A model generated the notes under the pieces. That model was not told the origin of the DNA and ran no database searches. It saw only the letters and a list, made by a program, of their open reading frames with translations. 37,203 bases of DNA from a virus: IMG/VR virus record IMGVR_UViG_3300033571_030147, positions 1 to 37,203 of that record; one strand, written 5' to 3'. The position numbers and the translations under genes are program-made. This document shows positions 23,618 through 31,690 of the stretch, piece by piece. The stretch's first letter is position 1. Each line of letters starts with the position of its first letter.

Positions 23618-24241
23618 TCAACGACAAAATCGTTGACGCTGTTCGCGCCAAAACTCAAGCTGCGCCGTACGGGGAATGTCGGAGTCGTCTCCCTGTTGAA
23701 ACGCGAGGGCATGTTCTTGCCGGGTGGCGTACACCTGCCCGCCCCGCTGATCCAGGTATTCACTCAAGCGGTAGTCCGCCGGTACGTCGTCAGGCAGCGC
23801 TAGCGCCCTTTCGCAGCCGCGGCGGCGGATTAGATAGCCGTGCGTGCCCCAAAGCTTGTTGCGCGCGCGCACGAGGTACTTGCCTGCGCCCGACTGCGGC
23901 ACTTTTGACGAGTGGAGGTGCCAAACGTCCCAATCTTCCGGTAGTTCGGCCGCGGCCAGTGGAAACACGGCGGCAAAATCACTTGAAAAGACGACGTCGT
24001 CCTCAAAAACAGCAATCATATCTAGGTTTTCATTGAGACAATGCCGCCAGAGCGCCTTGTGGCTGTCTAGACACCCGGCGGCGCCAGTAGAAAGACCCGG
24101 ATAAGGCGACTGCGCATAATGCGCCGCAAACCACCGCGTAACCGGATACGCAATACGCGCAAATTCGATTTGTGCTTGACTCCAGCGGTCAGCGCGCGCC
24201 GCCAAATTGACACAAAACGCCGGAATCTGACTGTAGTCCAC
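23618..24241 (-). CDS. GT25-type glycosyltransferase (LPS/galactosyltransferase-like)
   Basis: I chose GTG 24241, which has AAAGGA 6 bases upstream. A TTG at 24247 overlapping the upstream stop is an alternative. The 207-residue product has the family order: opening strand FCVNLAARADRW, the GAAGCLDSHKALWRHCL block (near 53-69) and the metal-binding acidic motif FEDDV (E80, D81, D82). GT25 enzymes transfer a sugar, usually galactose, from a nucleotide donor. It is the last gene of the glycan cluster and is noticeably AT-richer than the polymerase region. It could modify virion glycans or host lipopolysaccharide. Confidence 0.88.
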   Translation of the reverse strand: MDYSQIPAFCVNLAARADRWSQAQIEFARIAYPVTRWFAAHYAQSPYPGLSTGAAGCLDSHKALWRHCLNENLDMIAVFEDDVVFSSDFAAVFPLAAAELPEDWDVWHLHSSKVPQSGAGKYLVRARNKLWGTHGYLIRRRGCERALALPDDVPADYRLSEYLDQRGGQVYATRQEHALAFQQGDDSDIPRTAQLEFWREQRQRFCR

Positions 24242-24243
24242 AC

Positions 24244-25539
24244 TCAATCCTTTGATTGAATAAATGGATGATGCGCCTGGTGTTGTTTAAGCAACTCTCG
24301 CGGCGCATGACGGCGGACATGCCGGAACAACATGTCCATTAACTCATTGCTTGGCGCTCCGGGCGAACGAAAAATGTGCTTCAAAAGGCAGTCCACTGCG
24401 GCGTGGCTTGCCTGCACTATTTTCTTATCGTATTCCAGCGCCGCACGCACAGGCTGCCCATCAAACACGTCAATTACCCGCCCTTGAACATCGTAATTGA
24501 AGACTTCTAACTCAGTGCCGATAAAGTTCAATCGATACAATGCTGGCGTAAAAGCGGCCAGCGTGCTGGGTATGGCGCAAAACAGGTACGGCAAGGCAAT
24601 TTGGGTTTTGTTGATAAATTCAGCCGCGCTTTTGCCGGTGCCCTGAAGGTCTACAAACAACGGGCGTGGTTTGTTGATTGCGGCGCGCGCATAGGTAATA
24701 AAAGATTCCGACGAGTGCGTATACGTCTGGCGACTAGCGTAGAACGTCTCCGCGGGAACCTCGGGGTACAGCGCCATAAAAACGCGCTGCAGCAGGCATG
24801 TATCGCGCGACAAAAACCAAACATGCTGGTGATTGTTATCGGCAACATATTGCCGTAATTTTGCTGCGCACAACAACAGGAACGGAATATTGTACTGCGC
24901 CTGTTTGTTCCACGCGCCCCACAACAAGCTTGGAGACCGGTGCGGGTTTTGGAGTCGCACGGCTCTCGCTAAGCCTGCAACGTCCCAATGCCCCGCCATA
25001 ATCAAAGTTTTTTCAAGCCCCGTAAAACTACCTGCGCGATAGTTTATTGCCGTAAAACCGTGTTTGCGCGCTTGGTCATAGTCTGCGTGGCGATTATCGC
25101 CTGTGTGTGTTGCAATTTTGCGCGACGACCGGCGCAAATTTTTCCAAACTGTGCCGTGATGTTTTCCGCCGTACGTTGCAATGATGTCTACAGCGGGCAA
25201 CTGAATGCAGTCTGCCAACTCGCGAACCTGCTGCGCGTCAAAATAAGTGTCAGTGATGATCAAATCACCCGATTTGACGTCGCGTACATTTTCAAAGATC
25301 GGAAAGGAAAGCCGCCGCTCCCACTCCCACTCTTCTGCCTGCAGTGTGTCTACGCGCTCCCGCGGCCAATTTGTAATTTGCCGAAGTTCCCGATAAATCC
25401 CCGCAAACGTCTTGTCGCTTTTTTGCTCAGCCTGTTGGCGAAAATGCTTAAACTCTTCGCCGCCCATGAGCTCAAACACGCGCCACGGCTCGCCGCAAGC
25501 CCGCCCAAAAAGCGTGTCAAAAAAATCCCAGCTGCGCAT
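24244..25539 (-). CDS. HAD-like hydrolase/transferase-associated protein of glycan cluster
   Basis: 431 residues, ATG at 25539. The N-terminus WDFFDTLFGR carries the HAD motif I D-x-x-D-T-L (D5, D8). Motif II-like ITDTYF and the late HTGDNRHADYDQARKHG block (GDN plus Asp) follow, as in HAD proteins of polysaccharide clusters. The C-terminal ~220 residues form a second domain (HVWFLSRDTCLLQRVFMALY; PLFVDLQGTGKSAAEF) that I cannot name. Base composition is well below that of the polymerase genes (28 of 60 G+C at 24601-24660, against 43 of 60 at 9061-9120), a sign of recent acquisition. A role in making or moving a sugar phosphate is inferred. Confidence 0.78.
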   Translation of the reverse strand: MRSWDFFDTLFGRACGEPWRVFELMGGEEFKHFRQQAEQKSDKTFAGIYRELRQITNWPRERVDTLQAEEWEWERRLSFPIFENVRDVKSGDLIITDTYFDAQQVRELADCIQLPAVDIIATYGGKHHGTVWKNLRRSSRKIATHTGDNRHADYDQARKHGFTAINYRAGSFTGLEKTLIMAGHWDVAGLARAVRLQNPHRSPSLLWGAWNKQAQYNIPFLLLCAAKLRQYVADNNHQHVWFLSRDTCLLQRVFMALYPEVPAETFYASRQTYTHSSESFITYARAAINKPRPLFVDLQGTGKSAAEFINKTQIALPYLFCAIPSTLAAFTPALYRLNFIGTELEVFNYDVQGRVIDVFDGQPVRAALEYDKKIVQASHAAVDCLLKHIFRSPGAPSNELMDMLFRHVRRHAPRELLKQHQAHHPFIQSKD

Positions 25540-25566
25540 AAAAAACCCTGCGTTGACCGCGGCAGG
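25540..25566 (-). terminator. Weak terminator-like hairpin before the HAD-like gene
   Basis: CCTGC (25547-25551) and GCAGG (25562-25566) form a 5-pair stem with a 10-base loop. On the transcribed strand this is followed by a run of six T that abuts the ATG at 25539. The stem is short, so it may be attenuation rather than a real terminator. An AT-rich TTAAAATA patch lies just upstream at 25569-25576. Confidence 0.35.
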
Positions 25567-25588
25567 CCTATTTTAACATACGCAACCG

Positions 25589-26623
25589 TTACGACGACGC
25601 ACCGGGCCGCAAAACACGTTGAACGTCAGCCAGGCGGACCTCGGCCAGCCAGCTGGACGTGTCATGGTGCCCGAAGGAAACAATCAGTTTGCCGTCTTTG
25701 TAGGCGAGACCTGCGGCAAACTCGGTGCTGCACTGCGTCAAAAAATGGAAGGGCGGAGAGAGCGCCGCAACGCAAAACGGCTCGCGCCGATACAGAACAA
25801 ACCGGTGTACGTAGGCGCGCCGCCACCCGTGCTCGCGCGTCTCGGCATCCGGGACGTTCATAATCGTTTCATGAATAATGCCGATCAAGTAGTCCTGATT
25901 AATGGCGACGATCTGTGTTCCGCCTCGGGCGAACTGCAAGTCGGGCGGGGTGGCAAGCGGCGGCGAGTAGACCAGTTTTTGATCTTCGTGTTGAACGCGA
26001 CACTTTAACGTATTAAACGGACTGTAGAGCCACGATAACTCGCCCTCAATCGGCATCCAGTTCTTTTCAGATTGCGGTACGCGGCCTGGAAGAATCGAAA
26101 GCTGAGTCCAATTAAAGTTATTGTCAAAAGACATCAACCCCATGCAGTAGTAGAACTGCGGCGTTGCGGCACACTCCGGCACGTCACGAAACGAGGCCGT
26201 AGCAAACCAGCGGTCGTACACCCGAAACAACCGCGCGTCTTCTGGTCCGAAAGCCGCAAAAACAGGCACTATAGTTTCGCGCGCGAGCGGGTAAACGTAC
26301 TGAACGCTGGTAAGCTCTAACAAATCATTCAGCGTCGCCACCGCCAACTCGGAGTGTGACGCAAAGCCGCGAATCAGCGGCCACGACGAGTACCGGAGCG
26401 CACAGTAGTAGCCGCCCGCCGGATTCCGTGCAATGCTCGGATTTTTGAACGTCCAACCCGGATGGCGCGGCGGAATCACGAGCGGCGCGAAATTGCAGCC
26501 GACCAGCCTGTCCAGACTGTCTGCATTTTGCGCCAACGCCAAATGCAGCTCACCGGTTTCAGGCGCGCCGTACGGAAGCGCGCGCAACCGCTGTTCAATA
26601 TCGTCGACAGCCGGGTTGCTCAT
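25589..26623 (-). CDS. GH130-like five-bladed beta-propeller protein of glycan cluster
   Basis: 344 residues, ATG at 26623. The order of conserved blocks fits the GH130/GH43-type propeller: NPSIARNPAGGYYCALRY, GPEDARLF, KNWMPIEGELSWLYSPF, RGGTQ, GIIHE and FHFLTQCSTEFAAGLAYKDG followed by LIVSFGHHD. GH130 enzymes phosphorolyse or hydrolyse beta-mannosides. Viral and glycan-cluster relatives of this type are often next to glycosyltransferases and may have other activities. The acid in GPED is the residue that binds substrate in these families. It is grouped with the HAD-like and GT25 genes. The exact activity cannot be told. Confidence 0.75.
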   Translation of the reverse strand: MSNPAVDDIEQRLRALPYGAPETGELHLALAQNADSLDRLVGCNFAPLVIPPRHPGWTFKNPSIARNPAGGYYCALRYSSWPLIRGFASHSELAVATLNDLLELTSVQYVYPLARETIVPVFAAFGPEDARLFRVYDRWFATASFRDVPECAATPQFYYCMGLMSFDNNFNWTQLSILPGRVPQSEKNWMPIEGELSWLYSPFNTLKCRVQHEDQKLVYSPPLATPPDLQFARGGTQIVAINQDYLIGIIHETIMNVPDAETREHGWRRAYVHRFVLYRREPFCVAALSPPFHFLTQCSTEFAAGLAYKDGKLIVSFGHHDTSSWLAEVRLADVQRVLRPGASS

Positions 26624-26626
26624 TGC

Positions 26627-27631
26627 TCACAGGATTTTGGCGGCTACCAGGCACCCGCGGGCTACCGCGTGCAGCGGATCCTTGGCGTGTCGTACTTCCT
26701 TCAGCGCCAGCGGAAAGCCGTTCTCCGCGAGCTTTTCGTGAAACCGCGGCACAAAACCGTTCGCCTGGCTGGTTCCGCCTGCGATAACAACCGGCAGCGG
26801 ATTCTTGAACTTGGGAAGCAGCCTGTGCCCAGTCATAGCGGCAGCGAGCTGCTTGGTCGTGTAGTCGATAAGTCGCTCATAGTAGCTCGAAACGGCCGCC
26901 AGGATCGGGTTCTCGTTGGGCTGGCCGATCGTGAACTCCCCGTGCTCCTTCTCGGCCTGAACAACCGAGTCGGGCTCACCGGTGGCCACGGCGGTCATCC
27001 GGTCGATCCAGTCGCCGCTTTTGGTGGTGCTGAACATGACCGTGGGCTCGCCGTTGAGCATCACGCAGCAGTTCACCATCCCGGCGCCGCAAGACAAAGC
27101 CACGCCGGTGTAGTCGTCGTTTTCGAGCTCCGAGTAGCACAAGGCCTCGGCTTCGTTGATCGCCCGGGCCTCGTAGCCGCACTCGGCGAGGATGGTTTTG
27201 ACAACGTCCTCGTGGTAGCCGACGTCGAAATCCTCGTCCTCCTGGTCCACCGGCTGGGCGGGAATGCAAAACACCAGCTTCTCGCCCGGCTCGCTGGCCT
27301 GGCCCGCGACTTCCTTCAGGATGTAGGCCAGGATCCGCTTGGCGTCCTTCTCCTTGGCGGAGACCACGCCGCGGTGCATGGGTCGTTTGGCCGAGTCGTT
27401 GCGCTCGACGGCCTTCTCGATGGCGTCCTGACCGAGCAGGATAAACGTCCCGTCGGCGTCCTTGACGAACACCCGCCCGGCGAGGCCCTTCTCAATCATC
27501 TTCAGCGCCACGGGACTCGAGGGCTTGATCGTGTAGAACGCGTCCCGAAAATCCTTGTAAACCACCGCGCCGTCAGCGGCGTCGCTGGCCAGGACCACGA
27601 AAGAAGTACCGACGTCGAGCCCCTTGGCCAT
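26627..27631 (-). CDS. Actin/Hsp70-superfamily ATPase (MreB- or ParM-like)
   Basis: 334 residues, ATG at 27631. The three nucleotide-binding signatures of the actin fold are visible: phosphate-1 GLDVGTS (4-10), phosphate-2 ALSCGAGMVNCCVM (near 177-190) and the adenosine loop VVIAGGTSQANGF (near 286-298). Polymerising relatives segregate DNA or organise the cell interior. Phage actins and tubulins can centre or move phage DNA. It is clearly GC-rich, unlike parts of the flanking glycan genes. The upstream gene encodes a small membrane-anchored protein that could be its partner. Whether it forms filaments is unknown. Confidence 0.85.
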   Translation of the reverse strand: MAKGLDVGTSFVVLASDAADGAVVYKDFRDAFYTIKPSSPVALKMIEKGLAGRVFVKDADGTFILLGQDAIEKAVERNDSAKRPMHRGVVSAKEKDAKRILAYILKEVAGQASEPGEKLVFCIPAQPVDQEDEDFDVGYHEDVVKTILAECGYEARAINEAEALCYSELENDDYTGVALSCGAGMVNCCVMLNGEPTVMFSTTKSGDWIDRMTAVATGEPDSVVQAEKEHGEFTIGQPNENPILAAVSSYYERLIDYTTKQLAAAMTGHRLLPKFKNPLPVVIAGGTSQANGFVPRFHEKLAENGFPLALKEVRHAKDPLHAVARGCLVAAKIL

Positions 27632-27633
27632 GA

Positions 27634-27963
27634 TTATCTCCCTTTGAGTTGCGCCAGCTTGCTCACCGACGCGTCGATGTTATCAGACTGTACCGTTTTC
27701 GTCCCAAGCTCGCTGGCGGCGGCGTCGGACTTGGCGATGCCCGCCGTGCTGATCTCTGAGACGACCTTGCGCTCGTCAATAGATATCTTTGGCGCGGGCT
27801 GGCCATTGTGCTGCGGCCGCGGCGGTTGAGTCTGCTCGGCGAAGAACCCGGTTTTCGGCGAAGAGCCAAACTTGTCCCACAGCGCGCGGTACAGGGAATC
27901 CGCCCGGCCGGTCAGGTAGCCCAGCGCAAAGGCCAGCAGGAGATAAACAGTTTCACTCTGCAT
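27634..27963 (-). CDS. Small membrane-anchored protein upstream of the actin-like gene
   Basis: 109 residues. I chose the ATG at 27963, which overlaps the upstream HAD gene by 11 bases. Residues 5-18 (TVYLLLAFALGYLTG) form a membrane segment. A Pro/Gln-rich linker and a helical Ser/Ala/Lys-rich tail follow (ASELGTKTVQSDNIDASV). It stops 2 bases before the actin-like gene, so the two are probably cotranslated. An anchor or adaptor for the actin-like filament is a testable guess. An ATAGATATCTTT variant lies inside. Confidence 0.7.
   Translation of the reverse strand: MQSETVYLLLAFALGYLTGRADSLYRALWDKFGSSPKTGFFAEQTQPPRPQHNGQPAPKISIDERKVVSEISTAGIAKSDAAASELGTKTVQSDNIDASVSKLAQLKGR
27779..27790. repeat. 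ATAGATATCTTT, one-mismatch dispersed palindrome
   Basis: Inside the small membrane-anchored gene, about 148 bases before the start of the actin-like ATPase. Same variant as at 17335. Confidence 0.6.
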
Positions 27964-28372
27964 CGGGCTGCCACACTGCGTCAGGGTCAACGGCGCCGAT
28001 CTGCACCACGGGCAGCGTTTCGTGGATGGACTGCTGGCTCTTGATCACCTCCAGCAGTTCCAGGCTGGCGTTACCAACAAACTCGGGCAAGTCGTCGATC
28101 CAGATATCAATTTGAAATCCGCGCTCAGTCGCATGCGGCCGCTTGGGTCCGCGGCTCGTAAACACCACGCCCGCCAGCTGCAAGAGCGTCGGCCCCCCAA
28201 TCACATCGCGCACCAATGCGTGATTCTCGGGCGTGTCGTGTCGCGCCGTAACAAGCACGACCTGGTGCCCGCGTTTGACGCAAAGTTGCACGAATAGCCG
28301 CCAGAACTCGATGTCTGAGGTAAACGTGCAGTCAAAATCCAACCCAATTGTCGTCGAGCGGCGCGGCGTCAT
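27953..28372 (-). CDS. Small HAD-superfamily phosphatase
   Basis: 139 residues. I chose the ATG at 28372 because it overlaps the upstream stop as ATGA. HAD motif I is LDFDCTFT (D-x-D-x-T near residues 11-15), motif II is VLVTARHD (near 48-55) and the acidic pair is IWIDDLPEF (motif IV). Without a visible cap domain it resembles phage and bacterial HAD phosphatases of the 5'-nucleotidase type that act on small phosphates. The substrate is unknown, and the glycan genes on both sides are compatible with a sugar phosphate. Confidence 0.82.
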   Translation of the reverse strand: MTPRRSTTIGLDFDCTFTSDIEFWRLFVQLCVKRGHQVVLVTARHDTPENHALVRDVIGGPTLLQLAGVVFTSRGPKRPHATERGFQIDIWIDDLPEFVGNASLELLEVIKSQQSIHETLPVVQIGAVDPDAVWQPDAE

Positions 28373-28629
28373 GCGTGCAGGTCTCCCATGTACTTCACGG
28401 CAACGTACGTGCCTAGGAAAGCGCCGCACGCAAGAGGAATCAGGTACCAGGGGTTATGCAGGTAGTTCATTACCCCGTAGGCGCCGAGGCTGTACAGCAC
28501 AGAGCTGATCAAGCTAGCAGACATCGCTTGTTTGCGGCTGACGCACAAAACGTAAAGAGCGTAGAGGATGTCAAAGAACACGTACACGACGAACACCGTC
28601 AGGGCGGTCGTCCAGCTGAAATCATTCAC
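28369..28629 (-). CDS. Small three-span membrane protein
   Basis: 86 residues, ATG at 28629, overlapping the upstream glycosyltransferase by 4 bases. Hydrophobic segments lie at about 8-29 (TALTVFVVYVFFDILYALYV), about 38-53 (SASLISSVLYSLGAYGV) and about 59-77 (PWYLIPLACGAFLGTYVAV). Similar small membrane proteins occur in large phages with unknown function. No further assignment. Confidence 0.72.
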   Translation of the reverse strand: MNDFSWTTALTVFVVYVFFDILYALYVLCVSRKQAMSASLISSVLYSLGAYGVMNYLHNPWYLIPLACGAFLGTYVAVKYMGDLHA

Positions 28630-29612
28630 GATATTGGTTCGTACTCGAGGTTGGTCATGTACTTCTCAATAACCCGGGCCACGTCATCCACGCTAATCAT
28701 TTCCATGCAACGACCAATCCACTGGCCGCTGCCAAGCATCACCGGCGATACGCACAGACTGTTGTCTTTCCCGTCGCCGTCGCCAAGCGGCACCACGCGA
28801 CTCTTCCAACAACCGCCCATGTCGCAGCAGGGCAGCATACCGCAGGTGTGCAGATAGTGGTGGTTCGGGCCCTCCTCCCAGTGTGCAGGCTCACGACCCC
28901 CGGCGATCGTGATATTGGCGCGGCTTTTGCGATTAAAACGCGGATGCGGCGGCACAGCATAGGCGAGGTGCATCGGGAAGCTGACGCCAGAAATAACGCC
29001 GAAGGAGTGCCACACGAGCCGAATGAGCTGTCGCGTGTCGGTTTTCCCCACGAAGTTAAGTACGTTAGGGCCTGTCAGCGGCGGATGCGTGTGCTCCGGC
29101 GAACCAACCTGCACAAACCAGATCTCAGGAAAGCGGTCGACGAGCGCCTGGTAGCGCTCGAAGTCCCAGGCCTTCGCCGTGAAATCGCTTTTGTGCCCCG
29201 CGTTGATGATCCAGTACGGCACGTCGCGCTTGAGAACCTCATGCACCGCGGAAACCCAGCGTTCTTCTTCTGCCGTAATGTGCACCACGCTATGAAACGG
29301 CCCCGGTCGAATTCGCACGCCGAGGCGCTGTTCCATGTGCTCGGCAAAGGCGGTAACGAAGCGCACCGGGTGCGTGTTGCTACGGTGAATTGAGGGGTAC
29401 TCGGCCTTGATGACCATTACGCCCTCTTCGTTATCGTCAAGCGGCGTAATAAATGGACTGCCGTGGAAGATCTCGCGCGCCGTGCAGCGCACGTCGGTGA
29501 TAAACACATCCGGATAGCTACGATGCAGGCTGTCGAGCGCGAACAGCAGCATCACGATGTCGCCCGGGCTTTGCCAGTTTTGAAAAATGATTTTGCGGGG
29601 CGCCACGGTCAT
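28626..29612 (-). CDS. GT9-type (heptosyltransferase-like) glycosyltransferase
   Basis: 328 residues. I chose the ATG at 29612 because it overlaps the upstream stop as ATGA. GT-B fold features typical of GT9 are visible: IIFQNWQSPGDIVMLLFALD near the start, IINAGHKSDFTAKAWDFERY in the donor domain, and FVGKTDTRQLIRLVWHSFGV then ISGVSFPMHLAYA, the acceptor/donor cleft block. In bacteria these enzymes add heptose to lipopolysaccharide or to autotransporters. In a phage it may modify virion protein or the host surface. A Cys-rich stretch near 250-275 (HTCGMLPCCDMGGCWKS) is a feature I cannot explain. Confidence 0.82.
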   Translation of the reverse strand: MTVAPRKIIFQNWQSPGDIVMLLFALDSLHRSYPDVFITDVRCTAREIFHGSPFITPLDDNEEGVMVIKAEYPSIHRSNTHPVRFVTAFAEHMEQRLGVRIRPGPFHSVVHITAEEERWVSAVHEVLKRDVPYWIINAGHKSDFTAKAWDFERYQALVDRFPEIWFVQVGSPEHTHPPLTGPNVLNFVGKTDTRQLIRLVWHSFGVISGVSFPMHLAYAVPPHPRFNRKSRANITIAGGREPAHWEEGPNHHYLHTCGMLPCCDMGGCWKSRVVPLGDGDGKDNSLCVSPVMLGSGQWIGRCMEMISVDDVARVIEKYMTNLEYEPIS

Positions 29613-31189
29613 TTTTTCACCCACCACACCGAGTGCTTATTTGACGCGTGCGGAAACCGTTCTTTGACTGCAGCCGCTACTGTACGCCAACTGTAATCAT
29701 CGCCAGCCAGCACGCCCCCGAGCGCAACTTTTGGCCACCACACTGCAATATCGCGCAGGACGGCAGCCGTTGAGTGGTCACCGTCAATAAATACCATGTC
29801 CAAAGAATTGTCTTCGAACATGTCGGCCGCTAATTGCCCCGGCAGAGCTACCGTATCAATGTTTAGGTACGGCCATACCTGCTTTACATTGCGCACATAT
29901 TCTGTAATTGCGGGAAGCGGTAACCCATCTACAGTATTGTCAAGATTGCCCGTGAACGATTCGACCGAGATGACACGCACGTTGTTATGACGCGTGGCAG
30001 CGGCAACTGTTACTGCAGAGCCGCCGTAAAAAGAACCCACTTCAACTAACGTGCCGCCAGCCGAAAGCTCACGCGCCAACTCTACATAGACGTTCATCGA
30101 ACCATTTCCGTCGGCGTGCAAAGACATGGCGCGCCGAACCTTTTCGGAAGAAATGGCGCGATCTAGCCACTGCGAGCTCAATGCGGCCCACTTCTTCCGC
30201 ACGTCGGGCGCCATAGCAAAAATCAACTGATGGTAGTTTAAAACGTCTGAAAAAAGATGCAGATGCTCGGCAGGAATCACCATCAACGGATCGATGTCCC
30301 ATACCGACAACGGGCCAAAGTGGAAGAAACGTAAAAAGTGCGCGTAGCTCCACCGCTGACTTTGTCCGCCGTTTAGTCGGCGCGCCGAATGCGCTGGTGT
30401 CCAAAATTTATCACTGCCGCCGCAATGCAACGCTCGCATTGGCTGTTTGCTTGCCGTGTAGTTAACAAGATGCTGCCCGTCCCATTCAACAACATCTGTT
30501 TCGTAGCGCCAGTGCTGACTCCACAGCGCATTTGGTAAAAGCACGACATTAACGGCGCGCGTGTGTGCCGCAATTACGGCATTCAGCACGCCCTGATCAC
30601 CGTGCCCGGCATAGACCTTAGTTGTTTGCGGCCCATATTTTGCCGTATTCGTTTTTTCCGCCCACTCGTGCAGGATGTGTTTATTGGTATCGGTGAGCGG
30701 ACAAAAGTAGCACGACGTCGACATGTACGGAGCAGACAACCCAGCCGGAATTCCGTACGCGGCGTATTCTGCGGTGTAAGTCGCGCCTTTTCCGTCTTCG
30801 CCGCCACAAAAGTTGCCGTCCGCGTGACACTGAGTCACAACGTCGCGCACGTCTGATGCGAACAAAAGATCCGAATCAAACCCGATAATAACGGCGTGTT
30901 GATTGCGTTGCGCGAGATCATTTGCTGCGTACGCTTTTAGCTGCCAGGCGCCTAGAACGCGGCCAGGCGCTGTAAAGTCCGTGTGTTTGTAGACCTGCAC
31001 GCCGCCGCGAGTCAGCATGTTTATTTGCGGCGCGGTCAGCGCTTCGTTGTATTCGCCACTTGAAACAACAGCGATATCCAACACCCAATCAGCAGGCCAG
31101 TTCGCAGAATAGTGCAACAGCGAGTTAACTGCGGCCAGCGTGCCGGAAAAGAAAACGCGATCCGACACTGTTAAAGCAAGCACGCGCAT
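29609..31189 (-). CDS. Fusion of GT8-like glycosyltransferase and class I methyltransferase
   Basis: 526 residues. I chose the ATG at 31189 because GAGGGAG is 6 bases upstream. The N-terminal domain (about 1-300) has the D-x-D of a GT-A transferase in IIGFDSDLLF (D105, D107) and a late AGHGDQGVLNAVIAA-type motif. The C-terminal domain (about 370-526) is a Rossmann methyltransferase with TLVEVGSFYGGSAVTVA (SAM loop), VISVESF, and MVFIDGDHSTAAVLRDIAVW. It would transfer a sugar and methylate it or the acceptor. It is AT-richer than the rest of the window and opens the glycan cluster. Confidence 0.85.
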   Translation of the reverse strand: MRVLALTVSDRVFFSGTLAAVNSLLHYSANWPADWVLDIAVVSSGEYNEALTAPQINMLTRGGVQVYKHTDFTAPGRVLGAWQLKAYAANDLAQRNQHAVIIGFDSDLLFASDVRDVVTQCHADGNFCGGEDGKGATYTAEYAAYGIPAGLSAPYMSTSCYFCPLTDTNKHILHEWAEKTNTAKYGPQTTKVYAGHGDQGVLNAVIAAHTRAVNVVLLPNALWSQHWRYETDVVEWDGQHLVNYTASKQPMRALHCGGSDKFWTPAHSARRLNGGQSQRWSYAHFLRFFHFGPLSVWDIDPLMVIPAEHLHLFSDVLNYHQLIFAMAPDVRKKWAALSSQWLDRAISSEKVRRAMSLHADGNGSMNVYVELARELSAGGTLVEVGSFYGGSAVTVAAATRHNNVRVISVESFTGNLDNTVDGLPLPAITEYVRNVKQVWPYLNIDTVALPGQLAADMFEDNSLDMVFIDGDHSTAAVLRDIAVWWPKVALGGVLAGDDYSWRTVAAAVKERFPHASNKHSVWWVKK

Positions 31190-31213
31190 GTGCGCTCCCT
31201 CTATCAGCAACAT

Positions 31214-31690
31214 TTAGTCTTTGGGAATATACCGATACTGGCGGATATGCGCCTCGCCAACCTCGCCGTTGAGCATGCGCAGAATGCGTTCGCAATCCTC
31301 GAAGCTGTCCTGGAGATGATCCTCGTAAAACACCTTCAGGTACGCCGCCGCAGGATGCTCGAGCAGTTCGAGCTGTTTGAGCCGCTCGGTGTAGTTCACG
31401 ACGACTTCGTTTTCCAGCTTGGCCGCGTATGCCAGGATGTCGGCGGGCAGGAGGAGCCGCGGAAAATCGTGCGAGCTCTGCGCTGGGCGCTGATAGCTCA
31501 AGCCAAACAGCCGGTCCAGAAACTGTTGAACGTGCTCCAGCTCGCCCTTGGCTGCGCTGGTGAGCCACTCGCGAAACTCAACGGCATGCAGGCCGGTCAC
31601 GGCGCTGGCGTGGTAAAGATAAAACTTCAGATGCGTCCACTCGCGCATCAGGTCTTCGTTCATCAATTCCAGAAACTGTTCAATCTTCAT
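31214..31690 (-). CDS. Ferritin-like (bacterioferritin/Dps-type) four-helix protein
   Basis: 158 residues, ATG at 31690 with GGAG upstream. Helical throughout, with candidate metal ligands in the expected order: E17 in MREWTHLKFYLYHAS, E50 and H53 in GELEHVQQF, E95 in ENEVVVNY, and E123 with H125 in YEDHLQD. The last site is spaced one residue closer than the usual E-x-x-H, so the diiron centre may be altered. Ferritin-like proteins store iron or protect DNA. In phage, iron or oxidative-stress roles or a structural use are possible. Function is inferred. Confidence 0.78.
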   Translation of the reverse strand: MKIEQFLELMNEDLMREWTHLKFYLYHASAVTGLHAVEFREWLTSAAKGELEHVQQFLDRLFGLSYQRPAQSSHDFPRLLLPADILAYAAKLENEVVVNYTERLKQLELLEHPAAAYLKVFYEDHLQDSFEDCERILRMLNGEVGEAHIRQYRYIPKD

